The position numbers and the translations under genes were made by a program. This document shows positions 44,310 through 54,612 of a stretch of DNA of 64,000 nucleotides, piece by piece. Origin of the DNA: Elusimicrobia bacterium RIFOXYA2_FULL_47_53 (GTDB lineage Bacteria > Elusimicrobiota > Endomicrobiia > Endomicrobiales > XYA2-FULL-47-53); the NCBI GenBank assembly GCA_001800315.1, contig MGVE01000001.1, forward strand, positions 140,269 to 204,268, written 5' to 3'. Each line of letters opens with the position of its first letter. Position 1 is the stretch's first letter. The notes under the pieces are model-generated. The model made no database searches, was not told the DNA's origin, and was given only the letters and a program-made list of their open reading frames with translations.

Positions 44310-45350
44310 TCAGATAATCGTCATGAAAATCCCGAATCCGACCGCGAAGGCTATAAGAGAGACCGCGAGCGGCACCCATAGCTTTTTAAAGACGCCGAGA
44401 AAATTCGCGTTCATTCCGACAGAAGCGAGTACGGTCGCGAGCGAAATAGTTCCGATCTGGCCCGCAAGCTCGGAGATAGCCTTATTCTTGCCGATGTCCG
44501 AGTAGGTCCAGTACAATCCGAAGGCCACAAAGACAAGCAAAAACCACGGCAGTACTATTTTTCTGCGCAATATAAAGGTAACACACGGGATGTAGAGCAC
44601 CAGCAGGGCCACTCTCATGGATTTAAGCGCCATTCCGGCTTTCACCAAAGGCGCTTCAAGAGGAGACAAGCCTACTTTGCAAAAACCCGTCTGCTGGACG
44701 AAGAAGCCGACTGCCTGGGCGTACAACTCAGGGGCGAGCCATTTCAACACGAAAGTCAGCATAAAGAATGTTGTTATTACTGTCAGGATGGTGTTTAACA
44801 CAAGCGCTGTGGCGGTGTCGTCGGGCTCGGCTTCCACAAAGGGGCTTGTCATGGCTATCGCAGAGGCTCCGCACACAGCCGAACCAAAACCCAGGAGGAA
44901 GCACAGTTTTTCGCCTAACCCGAATTTCCTGCCGACAAAATAAATTATCGCGAAGGTCAGGATCATCGTTCCCACAAGGCCGAGAAGCACTAAAGGGTTT
45001 ATCTCGGTCAACAGCTTGAAGTTAAGGCTCTTGCCGTAAAAAATAATTCCGATGGGAATAAAGAATACCTGCGCCATCAAGATGCCGGGAAGCACCTTAA
45101 AATATGTTTTGCTTGTGCCGATTATCATTCGTATCAACAGCCCGATTAATATCGCGACCACCATAGCGTCAAACAGATTGCCGGCATGTCCGCCAACGGC
45201 ATTTTTTCCCCAGGCGGCTATGAGGGGCGCGGAATATCCGAGGCCAAGAGAGAGCAGAAAGCCTATCCACACATCTTTAAGCAGGTTGCCGATGTTGACA
45301 TTTGAAAAATTCATCTGAGACGGAAAGAATACCTCTTTAATGCTGCCCAT
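44310..45350 (-). CDS. YeiH-family membrane transporter (putative sulfate exporter)
   Basis: A 346-residue protein with about ten membrane helices of the Cons_hypoth698/YeiH family. The signature GFGSAVCGASAIAMTSP near 155-171 and following EAEPDDTATAL are diagnostic. A sulfate or sulfonate export role has been suggested for the family but not proven here. SD GGAGG lies 5 bases before the ATG. It follows the 89-residue orphan gene by 9 bases and is ended by the hairpin at 44247-44289. Confidence 0.88.
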   Translation of the reverse strand: MGSIKEVFFPSQMNFSNVNIGNLLKDVWIGFLLSLGLGYSAPLIAAWGKNAVGGHAGNLFDAMVVAILIGLLIRMIIGTSKTYFKVLPGILMAQVFFIPIGIIFYGKSLNFKLLTEINPLVLLGLVGTMILTFAIIYFVGRKFGLGEKLCFLLGFGSAVCGASAIAMTSPFVEAEPDDTATALVLNTILTVITTFFMLTFVLKWLAPELYAQAVGFFVQQTGFCKVGLSPLEAPLVKAGMALKSMRVALLVLYIPCVTFILRRKIVLPWFLLVFVAFGLYWTYSDIGKNKAISELAGQIGTISLATVLASVGMNANFLGVFKKLWVPLAVSLIAFAVGFGIFMTII

Positions 45351-45359
45351 TTTGGCCTC

Positions 45360-45629
45360 CTATTTTAGATTTGCTGGCAGGACAATACCTGAATCGTTGG
45401 CGTAAGGAGCTATGGCGCCTTTCATAAGCATTAAGGCAACCGTTCCGGCTATTTTCTCGTAGGAAGCAACAACCGCCGTAAGTTTCGCCGCGTCACCGCC
45501 GGTGGCTGTGCCATCCTGTGCCACGGTTAGCCCGGCGATGTCTTTTACCGACTTGAGCGCCATGTTGGAGCCTATGATACTCATCTGCTTTTTTATGATA
45601 GCAGAAATCACATCATTGTAAGTAGCCAT
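45360..45629 (-). CDS. Small protein of unknown function, 89 residues
   Basis: The family is not recognised. The protein is mostly helical by pattern, with a hydrophobic segment near 60-73 (IAGTVALMLMKGAIAP) and no Cys, signal peptide or catalytic motif. SD GGAGG lies 5 bases before the ATG, and a promoter is visible at 45734-45762. It is the first gene of a two-gene unit with the YeiH-family transporter, so a helper or sensor role for the transporter is possible. Confidence 0.78.
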   Translation of the reverse strand: MATYNDVISAIIKKQMSIIGSNMALKSVKDIAGLTVAQDGTATGGDAAKLTAVVASYEKIAGTVALMLMKGAIAPYANDSGIVLPANLK

Positions 45630-45733
45630 TTAAACCTCCATATCTAAAATTTATACAAAGCTAACCCGCCTCCTTTAATACATTATTTATTGTTATACTT
45701 AAGCCTATCCTAAAGTGGCTGCAATATGAATAA

Positions 45734-45762
45734 ATTCTATTAAATATTTCTTATGTTTTCAA
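45734..45762 (-). promoter_or_regulatory. Promoter of the orphan-YeiH unit
   Basis: On the minus strand TTGAAA (45762-45757), 17 bases, then TAGAAT (45739-45734). The leader of about 100 bases also holds a second AAAGGAGG followed by a TTG-start mini-frame of four codons, which may be chance. Confidence 0.65.
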
Positions 45763-45774
45763 TAGGCGCGTCAA

Positions 45775-47250
45775 TTATTTTCTTGAGCCAAACAGGCCAA
45801 GAATATCCTGCTCGGTTTTGGCGCTTTCCAGGTTTCCCATATATATGTAACTGTTGGCCAGGTACAGATGAGCGTTCTCGTAAAAAGGGTTTATTGCAAT
45901 GGACTCGCAAAAAGCTTTTATGGCCTCCGGGTATCTTGCCTGTTTGTAATACAGCTCACCAAGCGCCTGGTACGGAGTCACATAATTCGGATTTTTTTCA
46001 ATCGCGGACAGCAGGTATTGCTCGGCCTTTTTCTCGTCGCCGGAGGCCAGCAGAGACCTGGAAAGCTTAAGAAGTATAAGCGGGTTTGCCGGCTCAAGTT
46101 CAAGAGCGCCGCTGTATTGTGCCGCGGCCGCGGCCATGTTGCCCAGCTGCCTGAATTTGTCGCCCAGCCTTATCTTGCCGGCCGCGTCGGCTCCTATATA
46201 TTCATCTTCGGGCTTGCTATAAAAAACCGGCAGATCGGATACGGTTCCAACGGCCCTCTCCAGGCCGAGCCCGCCCAGATATTTTCTGAACTTATTCTCA
46301 AAAGACGCCTCGGAAACACCGACAGAGGACTTAAAGGATTTATTATAAGGGAGTGAAGACAGCCCGGAGAGAAGGAGCCTCAGGGCGTCAGGCCCGTAAT
46401 TTTTTTTCATAAAATCCACGGCAGCCGAGACTTCCGCGAAGGCAAGAGCTATCTCGTCCTGATCCTTTAAATAAATAAGAGACGGGCTCATTTTCTTAAA
46501 TGTAACATAGGTTCCGGCCTTATTTGAATCTGCCAGGCGGTTTTTGGCGTCCGGAGTAAGAAAAAGCGGCTCAGCCAGCCTCCACCTGGTGTCATGGTAA
46601 CGGGCTATCCCTTCGTGAAGCCAGAGCGGGCACTGCGAGACGGAAATATAGTTGACAAGATAGTGGGTGTACTCGTGAGAGAGCGTATCAAGCCACCTGT
46701 AGCCAAGAGGCAGGGCGTTGGGCGAGAGCAGCATGATCCTGTTGAATTTGCATATACCCACCGTCCCGGTCTTTTCAATGATGTCAAGCGGGATCGTGGA
46801 CGCGAAAGAAAACTCCTCTTTGTTCGGATAAACCTCCACAAGAATCTTGTTTTCGGGGTAGGCGCCCAGGTCAGCGCCTATCTCTGTATATGACATTTCA
46901 AGCGCCGTAAGAGCGTAAGTGGAGAGAATTACATCATAGCCCCTGGCTTTAAAAACAAAATGAGAGCTTTCAGCCGCGGAAAAGTTTTTTGTTATCATGG
47001 CAAGCTTTAGAAAGTAGCCGCTGTTTTCAGAAGCCACATTACCGGCCGAGGAATAATCGCCCCCATAAAATTTAATTCTGCTTTTCCACAGTTTTGCGTC
47101 CCGGGAATCGCCGTTTTGTTCAATTATCGCAGCGGCTTCCGACAGCCTGCCAGATTCCAGCAGCCTGTAGAGCCTGTTGTCGTCATAAGCGTGAGATAAA
47201 CACGCCGGCGCGATTAGAAAAAACACGGTTAAAACCAATTTAATATTCAC
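45775..47250 (-). CDS. Exported gluzincin-type metallopeptidase with C-terminal TPRs
   Basis: A 491-residue protein with a signal peptide (1-21) and a peptidase-MA-like domain. Zinc motif HEYTH is at 192-196 and the third ligand E213 is in WLHEG. TPR repeats follow at about 355-490. The start codon is GTG and overlaps the DUF4175 stop as GTGA. It closes the MoxR/VWA/DUF2723 operon. A periplasmic protease that trims or checks envelope proteins made by that system is a reasonable inference, but the substrate is unknown. Confidence 0.85.
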   Translation of the reverse strand: MNIKLVLTVFFLIAPACLSHAYDDNRLYRLLESGRLSEAAAIIEQNGDSRDAKLWKSRIKFYGGDYSSAGNVASENSGYFLKLAMITKNFSAAESSHFVFKARGYDVILSTYALTALEMSYTEIGADLGAYPENKILVEVYPNKEEFSFASTIPLDIIEKTGTVGICKFNRIMLLSPNALPLGYRWLDTLSHEYTHYLVNYISVSQCPLWLHEGIARYHDTRWRLAEPLFLTPDAKNRLADSNKAGTYVTFKKMSPSLIYLKDQDEIALAFAEVSAAVDFMKKNYGPDALRLLLSGLSSLPYNKSFKSSVGVSEASFENKFRKYLGGLGLERAVGTVSDLPVFYSKPEDEYIGADAAGKIRLGDKFRQLGNMAAAAAQYSGALELEPANPLILLKLSRSLLASGDEKKAEQYLLSAIEKNPNYVTPYQALGELYYKQARYPEAIKAFCESIAINPFYENAHLYLANSYIYMGNLESAKTEQDILGLFGSRK

Positions 47251-50200
47251 TTTGTCAGCCTTCTGTAATACTCTTTTATAATTCCTTCAAATTTCTCTGG
47301 AAATTTTTCCTTCATGGCTTCCAGGAGTTCCTGCCGGAACTCACGCGGCGGTTTGAAATCTCGGGATTTAGGCAAAAGCACCGGAGCCGTCCTGAATCCC
47401 GCCGACTGCCCCCCGCGCGTTTTTACCTGCCTCATGCCCGGAGCCCCGCCAGCGGCGCCTTCGGCGCTCTCCTGCATGGACTCTGAAGTCCCTTTAAGAT
47501 TGTCGGCGCCGCTTAAAAGCAGGTTAAGCGCGTTTCTTTGCGATTCAACCGCTTGAGGAACCCTGCCTGAATCCAGTTCGGAGGCGGCGCTCTCCATGCT
47601 GGCCCCGGCCTCGTTTAAGCTTCCAAGCGTTTCGGGAGGGATCAGTGCGCTTTTTCTGCCAACAGTTTCTAACGATTGCCTTAATGACACGGTGTCTCGC
47701 GCAAGGGCAGACTGTTCCTTTGAGGCCGCTTCGGTGTCGCCCGCGGCGGCAGCGCCGGAAACTGAATTAGTGTCGTTCTCCTTTAATTTCAGCAAAATAT
47801 TCTTCTCCGCGGCCAGCACGGCATTTATACGCGGTGAAACCGCGTCCTCTTTAAACAGCGCCGAGAGATCGGACCAGTGCGAAATAATGTCCTCAAGGTA
47901 CTTTTGCGAATTGTACGCCCTTTTTGAAGCGAACTCGTCGTACACCTTATTCATAAGCGCCATGCTCTGTTGCGTGGAGTCCCCGGCCATGGGCTTCTTT
48001 TCAACAAGCAGCGGAAGCACCTCACCGGCTGAGGCTATAATTCTTTGCTGTTCTTTAGCCAGCAGAAGCAGCATATCTTCCTGTTTCTTCATGGCCTCTC
48101 GGATTCTTTTATTGTTTATCGTTTCAGTTTTAGCCAGAATACGGGACTGTCTTTCCGCCAGTTTTGAGAGTTCATTGCCTAACCTGTTCATCTCTTCGGC
48201 AGATTTGCTCATCGCGCCGCTTGAAAAGCCTATATCCTGCCCGGCGCTCCGCACGGTTTCAAGCATGTCCTCAAGCTGTTTTTTAAGCTCCCGCGCCAGG
48301 TTTTCCGCGGTTTTCCAGTCCCCCCTGTTTACGGCCGCCGACAGCTCGGAGGCCAGATCCCTGCTTTTTGAGATGTCTATGGATTTGACCGCGGGAGAGT
48401 TTACAAAATCCTCAGGCAGGCTCTGAGGAAATTTAGACAGCTGTTCGCCGACCTGAGCCATCAGGTCATTTATCTTATCAAGGATCCGGGCCAGCTCTCC
48501 TGCCTCAGGCTTGCCCTTAAGCGAGTCAAGTATATCATCCGATGATTTACTGAGTTCCGCGGCGGAATCAATAATATCTTTCATGTTCTGGTAGCGCATA
48601 ATATCTTCCGATAGCAGGGAAAGCTTTTCAAGAGAGGCGATTATTTCATTTTGCCTCCTCTCGGCCTCATTGATATTTAGTTCGCGGAGAGCCTCAACCG
48701 CCCTTCGCATGGGGGTATCCTTCAGGTAAACAAGCTGTGACTTTATGCCTTTGTATTCCTTTAAGGTTGAGAAATCGGTAACCGGGTCGCTTTCCATTTT
48801 ATTGAGTATCCCGTCAAGCGATTCAATCCCCCCGGCCGCCGACTCTTGTATTGACGCCTGAGCGTCTATAATGCCCGGGTAGGCCGCGCTGGAGCGTTTC
48901 ACGGCGTAGTCTTTTAGCCAGCTGTTTGCGGACATCTGGTCGGAAAGAAGGTCCAAAAGCTGTTTTTGAAATTTCTTAAGCTCTTCCTCAATTTTTCCGT
49001 GTTCAATCGCGTAATTAGTGGTTTCAACAAGGAAATCCGCGCTTTTGCCGTACTTGGGCCCCGCCGCGGTATCATTGTCCCAGGCTTTTATATAGAAGCG
49101 AATCTTGTCTCCCGGCGTAAGATTATATTTATACAACCGAATGAGATAATCGGTTACCTCGCTGATTTTCTTCTTATCAACGGGAAGCTCCGCAACCTGT
49201 TCCCCCTGTCCGTCCTTTGAATATACGAGTTCAACGCGGGTAACGCCAAAATCGTCGCCTGCCTGAAAGACAACGGGTATTTCCGAATCTACTGAAGAAA
49301 GTAAATCCGAATCCGGTGAAATTAAATCCACCGATGGTTTCTTGTCCTGAATAATATTTACAGAATACTTTACCGGATCGGGATCGCCCGGCGTTTTCTC
49401 GTCCGCCGATTCAATGAAGTATTCTCCGGCCTCCTCGGCCGTAAAATATGCGCTGAGTTTTTTACCTGAAATCTTAACCGGAATGGGTTCGCCCCAGGAG
49501 TTGTTGATTGCCGCCGCGCTCAGGGCAACGGAAGAGTTAAATTCAATATTTACTTTTGTGCCCGGGAGCGCCGAAATGTCTGGCTCGTCGGCAACAGTAA
49601 TCTCGCCAAGACCGGTGTAGCGCGGATAGGCGAGCCTTATCTTAAAATTTGAAAACTGGGCCGCCGTTACCGGTTTTATGCGAAATACCGGAGATTCGAC
49701 GCCTTGAGAAGCCGCAAAATATTCCAGTTCGCTGGTAACCTGGAAAATCGTATAGACGAAACTGCCTGCCGCCGCTTCGTCAAAACTGTACTCTTTCCAG
49801 GGAGAGTCTTTTCCTCTAATGTAAAGGTCGGGGGTTTTGCCCGGCGGGATCCTGCCTGTTAAAGTCAGAGTAACATCCGATCCCCACGCGACCGAGGCGT
49901 TGCCCGGCTTTAATTCAAACCATTTAGACCAGCTCTGGGATGAAAATGCCCCCAGCAGCCTTACGGAAGATCGCGCGAAAAACTCAGGCTGGTAAATAGC
50001 CGCCGAAGCGGTGACAAGAAGCACGGCTACAGGCGGGAACAATACTCTAATATATTGTTTAAAATTAAAAACATCACGGATATTTCGCCCTTTAAGCTTA
50101 TCGTTAACCGAATCAATCAGCGCTTGTGTAAGCTCCCGGGATATACCTTCGGGGGTTTTCTTTGAAAGCTGCCAGGCGCTCAGCAGGGTATCCCCCAGAG

Positions 50201-50480
50201 AAGTTATCTTCCCCTGGATTAGCCTGATAATTGACTCGTCGCTCCAGCTCTCCCTTGAAACAGAAAAGTAATTTTTCCACAGCAGATAAACGGAAAATAT
50301 GAATGAGGCGTAATAATAAAGTTTTCTTATAGCCAGCGGAAGAGCGGCAAAATAATCAACGAGCGAGAAAAGCAAAAAAAACGCCGATAAAACAGCGGCC
50401 AGCCTGGCGGTAAAAAGCGCCAGCGAGATAATAACGGCCATAGCTCTGGTTTTGGAAATAAAAGAAATCATCAGGTTCAT
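47247..50480 (-). CDS. DUF4175 family protein
   Basis: A 1077-residue membrane protein. Hydrophobic helices near 12-45, 58-76 and 148-168 are followed by Ig-like beta domains (about 190-480) and a very long helical region (about 490-1000) rich in Glu, Lys, Ser and Ala. The tail is basic and ends near a PPREFRQEL segment. DUF4175 proteins are known next to DUF4159, DUF58 and MoxR genes in several phyla, and their role is not known. It overlaps the peptidase gene by 4 bases and follows the last DUF2723 gene by 5 bases. Confidence 0.85.
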   Translation of the reverse strand: MNLMISFISKTRAMAVIISLALFTARLAAVLSAFFLLFSLVDYFAALPLAIRKLYYYASFIFSVYLLWKNYFSVSRESWSDESIIRLIQGKITSLGDTLLSAWQLSKKTPEGISRELTQALIDSVNDKLKGRNIRDVFNFKQYIRVLFPPVAVLLVTASAAIYQPEFFARSSVRLLGAFSSQSWSKWFELKPGNASVAWGSDVTLTLTGRIPPGKTPDLYIRGKDSPWKEYSFDEAAAGSFVYTIFQVTSELEYFAASQGVESPVFRIKPVTAAQFSNFKIRLAYPRYTGLGEITVADEPDISALPGTKVNIEFNSSVALSAAAINNSWGEPIPVKISGKKLSAYFTAEEAGEYFIESADEKTPGDPDPVKYSVNIIQDKKPSVDLISPDSDLLSSVDSEIPVVFQAGDDFGVTRVELVYSKDGQGEQVAELPVDKKKISEVTDYLIRLYKYNLTPGDKIRFYIKAWDNDTAAGPKYGKSADFLVETTNYAIEHGKIEEELKKFQKQLLDLLSDQMSANSWLKDYAVKRSSAAYPGIIDAQASIQESAAGGIESLDGILNKMESDPVTDFSTLKEYKGIKSQLVYLKDTPMRRAVEALRELNINEAERRQNEIIASLEKLSLLSEDIMRYQNMKDIIDSAAELSKSSDDILDSLKGKPEAGELARILDKINDLMAQVGEQLSKFPQSLPEDFVNSPAVKSIDISKSRDLASELSAAVNRGDWKTAENLARELKKQLEDMLETVRSAGQDIGFSSGAMSKSAEEMNRLGNELSKLAERQSRILAKTETINNKRIREAMKKQEDMLLLLAKEQQRIIASAGEVLPLLVEKKPMAGDSTQQSMALMNKVYDEFASKRAYNSQKYLEDIISHWSDLSALFKEDAVSPRINAVLAAEKNILLKLKENDTNSVSGAAAAGDTEAASKEQSALARDTVSLRQSLETVGRKSALIPPETLGSLNEAGASMESAASELDSGRVPQAVESQRNALNLLLSGADNLKGTSESMQESAEGAAGGAPGMRQVKTRGGQSAGFRTAPVLLPKSRDFKPPREFRQELLEAMKEKFPEKFEGIIKEYYRRLTK

Positions 50481-50485
50481 AAGGT

Positions 50486-52594
50486 TTACCGCATTGTGCC
50501 GCGCCGGGCCCGCGCCTGGCTCAGAAAATACGCGGCTTCTCTATGTCCCGGCTGATAAGACAGCACTTTTTCAAAAGAGGCTATTACCTTGTCCCAACGG
50601 CCGTTCTTCCAGTAGATTACTCCGGTGTTAAAGTAGGCCCTGACATTTGACGGAAATATTTCAACCGCTTTGCCGTAGCTTTCAAGGCCCTCGGCATATT
50701 TGCCGGCTCTCTCCTGAGCCACGCCCAGCGAAACGAATAATTCCGATAATTCTTTTTTAAAACCCTCTACGGCGTCGGGCAGGGCGTTATAGTCTTTTGC
50801 GAGCCTGATTAGTTTTTCGTATTGAACAGCGGCTTTTAAATATGTTTGCTCGGCCTCGGTGTATTTTGACTGCTGAAAAAAGGAAAAAGCCTTAAGATTC
50901 AGGGCTATAGGAAAAACCGGCTGAAAAGCCAGGGCGCTGTCAAGGCACTGTCTTGATAACTCGTACCGTGCTGTTGTCAGATAGGACTGTCCGAGCGAAA
51001 GATAGGCCCTTGAATAGTCGGCTATCAGGTCAGGCGTAAAGAACTCCCTGTAATCATCGTAAACATACCGGCCTCTGTATGAATAAATGTGGTTTAAAAG
51101 CGCATCAGCGGAAGCGTTACCGCCGGAGTTAAGCCGGGTTAAAAGCCCGAAGGGCGCCTCGGTTATGCCTTGAGGGCGGTAGTCAGCGTCCTGAGAATAA
51201 AAGACTCCCCTGCCGGAGTTGGCCTGGTAAAGCAAACGCCAGTCTTCAGGCGACTTAAGCGGCCCTATGTATACCCCCGGGCGCGCCCTCATTAACGGTT
51301 TTCTGTACCAGTCCGAGCCCGAAAGCCCCTGGCTGATAACAGTAAGGTCGGGCCTGATATTTTTTACCAATTGTTCATTCCAGAGCGAAAAAAGCTGGAC
51401 ATCTTTTTTCATGACGACAACCGAACCCGGAGGCGCCGACCTTATGATATTCTTCGCGTAATCAAAACCCACAAAGTTGTTTCTTTTGTTGAGTTCCGGC
51501 AGGTTGGAGTATCCGTTTAAAATGACCATGGCCGCGGCAAGCGCAATAATTATTTTATTGTTTGTTCGGCTTTCAGATAAGCTCAATATTCCCGCTCCGA
51601 TAAAAGGCGCGAAAAGCATATTCGGCAGGAGAAAATGCGCCTCCAGGATTGCAAGCGCGTGCGGGTTTGGAGGCATGTTTGACAGAAAAACAAATAACGG
51701 CCCGCTCGCGGCCCAGGCGAGAAGCAAGCCAGACATAAATACATCTTTTGTCTTCACGCTTCTGTATATCCCAAGAAGACCTAAAAAAATGCCGATATAC
51801 CCGAACCCCTTTAAAAGGTGTTCAAGGTAGAAAGCTATTCCGGCGGAAAAATTCGTTCCTTTCGCGTAAGCCTCTGAAATCAGGTCCAGCGTGCCGCCGT
51901 GGGTTTTCCTTGTCAGGCTTCCCCAGAAACGGCCAAGGTCAGCCGGATGGTTCCAGTCCAACATTGGTCCTGCCGCGGAGCGCACAGGCAGATAGAAAAA
52001 TACCGAGGCCCCGCAAAGAAACAGCAGGGCGGAAACAATCAGGGCTTTTGGCGAGAGGCTTTTTCTTTTTACAAAAGCCGCCGCCGCAAATATTGGCGTG
52101 GAAAGCAAAAGGTCCATCCTGTTGCCAAGCCCCAGGCCGAACAGAAATGAAGCCAGGTAAAGATACCTGAACTCGGTTTTATCCTGAGAAAATCTCAATA
52201 ACAAATAAACAGTCAGCGCCGCGAAAAGCGTATTGAGAGTATACATCTCCGAGACCAGCGCGAGGTACCACTGCAGGTACGAGCTCGCGAGCGTAAGCGC
52301 GAGCAGAGCCGCGACAGCCCTGTTTTTCAGCAGTGCCCTGAAAATCAGATACAGAACATAGCAGGAAGCGGCTCCCGCGAGAGCGGAAAGCGCGTTTAAC
52401 CTGAAGGCCTGCGATCCGAAAGGCACCAGCAGAATGAAAAGCTTTGATATAAGAGTGTAAAACGGATAGCCCGGGGGATGCGCGACGCCTAAGGTATGAG
52501 CGGCACTCACCATTTCACCGGAGTCGCGGTATTGCGAAAGCCCGGGGAAGAGGGTTGTCAGATAGGCTATAAAACTAAGAAAGAATACGGTCAT
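50486..52594 (-). CDS. DUF2723-TPR membrane protein, third of three
   Basis: A 702-residue protein with about ten membrane helices (1-365), an external region, and TPR repeats (about 520-695). The DUF2723 signature is present: D24-S-G-E27 in the first loop, then LGVAHPPGYPFYTLISK. DUF2723 is related in pattern to GT-C glycosyltransferases such as protein O-mannosyltransferases, where the loop acidic residues are catalytic. It overlaps the preceding copy by 4 bases. Of the three copies it has the longest TPR part. Confidence 0.85.
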   Translation of the reverse strand: MTVFFLSFIAYLTTLFPGLSQYRDSGEMVSAAHTLGVAHPPGYPFYTLISKLFILLVPFGSQAFRLNALSALAGAASCYVLYLIFRALLKNRAVAALLALTLASSYLQWYLALVSEMYTLNTLFAALTVYLLLRFSQDKTEFRYLYLASFLFGLGLGNRMDLLLSTPIFAAAAFVKRKSLSPKALIVSALLFLCGASVFFYLPVRSAAGPMLDWNHPADLGRFWGSLTRKTHGGTLDLISEAYAKGTNFSAGIAFYLEHLLKGFGYIGIFLGLLGIYRSVKTKDVFMSGLLLAWAASGPLFVFLSNMPPNPHALAILEAHFLLPNMLFAPFIGAGILSLSESRTNNKIIIALAAAMVILNGYSNLPELNKRNNFVGFDYAKNIIRSAPPGSVVVMKKDVQLFSLWNEQLVKNIRPDLTVISQGLSGSDWYRKPLMRARPGVYIGPLKSPEDWRLLYQANSGRGVFYSQDADYRPQGITEAPFGLLTRLNSGGNASADALLNHIYSYRGRYVYDDYREFFTPDLIADYSRAYLSLGQSYLTTARYELSRQCLDSALAFQPVFPIALNLKAFSFFQQSKYTEAEQTYLKAAVQYEKLIRLAKDYNALPDAVEGFKKELSELFVSLGVAQERAGKYAEGLESYGKAVEIFPSNVRAYFNTGVIYWKNGRWDKVIASFEKVLSYQPGHREAAYFLSQARARRGTMR

Positions 52595-54612
52595 TTGTTT
52601 TCGGCTCTTTTTCGGGCTATCGTAAGATATTCGGCGGCACTAAGATTTTTCGGGTCAAGGCGAGCCACAAGCTCAAGCTCTCTGATCACATCGGCCCACT
52701 TGGACCTTCTCCAATAAAGCACCGCCAGGTTATAGTGCGCCTGCGAATTGTTGCTGTCAATCTCTATGGCCCTCCGATAACAGCCCAGGGCCGAATTTGT
52801 ATCACCTCTTTGTTCCATAAGCGCTCCAAGGTTAATTAAAACCTGGGCATCCTCGTGTCCGGATTCCACCGCTTTGCGGTAGTATTTCTCGGCCAGCGCG
52901 AGATTGTTCCTTGAATGGTGCGCGTAACCCAGGTTTCCCCACCAGGAGCGGTTCCTGTCATAAACCGAGAGGCCTTCATATTCCCTTTCAGCCTTTTCCC
53001 ATAAGCCGTTTGAAAGAAAATATTCAGCCAAGAGCTGGCGGTGTGACGAATAAAGGCTCTGATACCTCTGGTCCCAGTGTTTGCTGTCTCCGTCGGCTCG
53101 CAGGGAATAGATAATTTCGTAAGCAAAAGGGGCGCGGCTGCCGTCGTTAAGGGGCTTTGCCAAGTAGAGAAGCCCGGCCTGAACCCTCGGAATATTTATC
53201 ATCTTAGGGTCAAAGGTCGCGTAGTAAACCGCTCCTGTCCGCTTTCTTATCAGCTCGCGCTCCTTTATTTCTCTTAAGGCGAGCCTGCCTTTGCCCCATA
53301 TTTTATAATAGCCGTCACCGTAAATGCTTTTTGTGACTCCTGCGTTGCAGTCGTGAAACTCAATGTCGCTCCTTTTTCCCAGGGCATTGATGTAATAAGC
53401 CACGCCAAATTCCATCTCGTCGGCGCGGTCCATGAACAAAAGGCTGTTTTCCGGCAGTGTCCTGACAATATTTTTTGTGTAATCCCAGAACAGGAATTCA
53501 TCTCTATGGTTTAACGCCGAGCTGTTTGAAATAAGCAGAAACAACGGCAGGGCTGAAAGCAATACCGAAATCTTGCCCGGCAGCCTTTTTAAGGCATAAG
53601 CGGAAACCATAATAATAAAAATAACCGGAAGAAAAAGAAACCTTGAGAGCAGCTCAGTGGAGGATTTGGAAAGGCCTACATTGGCCATTAAAATAAAAAC
53701 AGGGCCTGTACCGGCAAACAGCAAAATCATGGCCCAGCCTGAGAGTCTGTCTTTGAGCGCGAAGTACAAACCCGCGGCAAAAACCGCAGCCGCCGGCAGG
53801 CCCAGGCCGCCGGCTAAGGCCTTGCCCAGAAAGACAAGTTTCGCGGCCACTATTTCAATCCCCAGCGGCGGCATACCGCCCTGAGCCAGCGCCAGAGTGC
53901 CGTACCTCATACGGGAGATTACCTGATAAAACCTTTTCCAGGTTCTTGGGTCTTCCCATGAAAACAGGGGGTTAGCGTTGGCTCTTACATATATGAATAA
54001 CGCTATTGATAAGCCCGCAACAAAAAACAGGAGCGCTGTCGGCAGGAGCTTTTTAAAGTCCGCGTTAATCCTCTTTCCCGATACAAAAACCCAGTACAAA
54101 ACTCCGGGAGCCATCAGCCCTAAGGTGTAATGCGCCTGAATTCCTATCCCAAAAACAAAACTCGCAAGATATATGCCGCTGAGCGACGGTTTACCGGCTA
54201 TTATATAAGCCAGCAGGGCCGCGAAAAACGCTGCCGTGCCGTAAACCTCGGTGACATTTGCCATGGGCCAGACAATACCGCAAAAGGCGAAGATCAATGA
54301 CAAAACAAACGAGGCCGCGGATGAAGCGGATATCTCAAGGCAGGCCGCGAATATAAGCGCGGCGCTTAGAGAAATAAACAGAGCCGATACAAGGTTTGCC
54401 CTGTAAGCGGGGTTTGAAAAAGGCACAACTGTATTTATGGCTTTACCGGCGAGGCTGTAAAACGGGTAGCCGGGAGAGTGGGCTATGCCCAGCGTCGCGC
54501 AGACTCCCGCGAGCTCGCCGGAGTCGTCGGCCGTGATAGACGGCACCATAGTGTAGAGGTAAACACCGAATGAAATTAGTAAAACCGCCGCGGCCAGGAA
54601 TATATTTTTCAT
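52591..54612 (-). CDS. DUF2723-TPR membrane protein, second of three
   Basis: A 673-residue paralogue of its neighbours with the same layout: membrane helices at about 1-365, an external segment, and TPRs at about 530-665. The loop motif is D30-S-G-E33 followed by LGIAHSPGYPFYSL. Identity to the flanking copies is clear only in the first 60 residues and the TPR parts, so the duplication is old. It overlaps both neighbours by 4 bases, which implies coupled translation. Confidence 0.85.
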   Translation of the reverse strand: MKNIFLAAAVLLISFGVYLYTMVPSITADDSGELAGVCATLGIAHSPGYPFYSLAGKAINTVVPFSNPAYRANLVSALFISLSAALIFAACLEISASSAASFVLSLIFAFCGIVWPMANVTEVYGTAAFFAALLAYIIAGKPSLSGIYLASFVFGIGIQAHYTLGLMAPGVLYWVFVSGKRINADFKKLLPTALLFFVAGLSIALFIYVRANANPLFSWEDPRTWKRFYQVISRMRYGTLALAQGGMPPLGIEIVAAKLVFLGKALAGGLGLPAAAVFAAGLYFALKDRLSGWAMILLFAGTGPVFILMANVGLSKSSTELLSRFLFLPVIFIIMVSAYALKRLPGKISVLLSALPLFLLISNSSALNHRDEFLFWDYTKNIVRTLPENSLLFMDRADEMEFGVAYYINALGKRSDIEFHDCNAGVTKSIYGDGYYKIWGKGRLALREIKERELIRKRTGAVYYATFDPKMINIPRVQAGLLYLAKPLNDGSRAPFAYEIIYSLRADGDSKHWDQRYQSLYSSHRQLLAEYFLSNGLWEKAEREYEGLSVYDRNRSWWGNLGYAHHSRNNLALAEKYYRKAVESGHEDAQVLINLGALMEQRGDTNSALGCYRRAIEIDSNNSQAHYNLAVLYWRRSKWADVIRELELVARLDPKNLSAAEYLTIARKRAENK

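Noticed and set aside
45630..45700. A four-codon TTG leader peptide before the orphan gene
   Set aside because: The spacing from its AAAGGAGG is about 10 bases and the frame is too short to judge.
47596..48426. A 276-codon plus-strand frame
   Set aside because: It lies opposite the helical part of the DUF4175 gene. Its composition is rich in Ser, Phe and Ala, as expected from the reverse of a coiled-coil gene, and no ribosome site or motif supports it.
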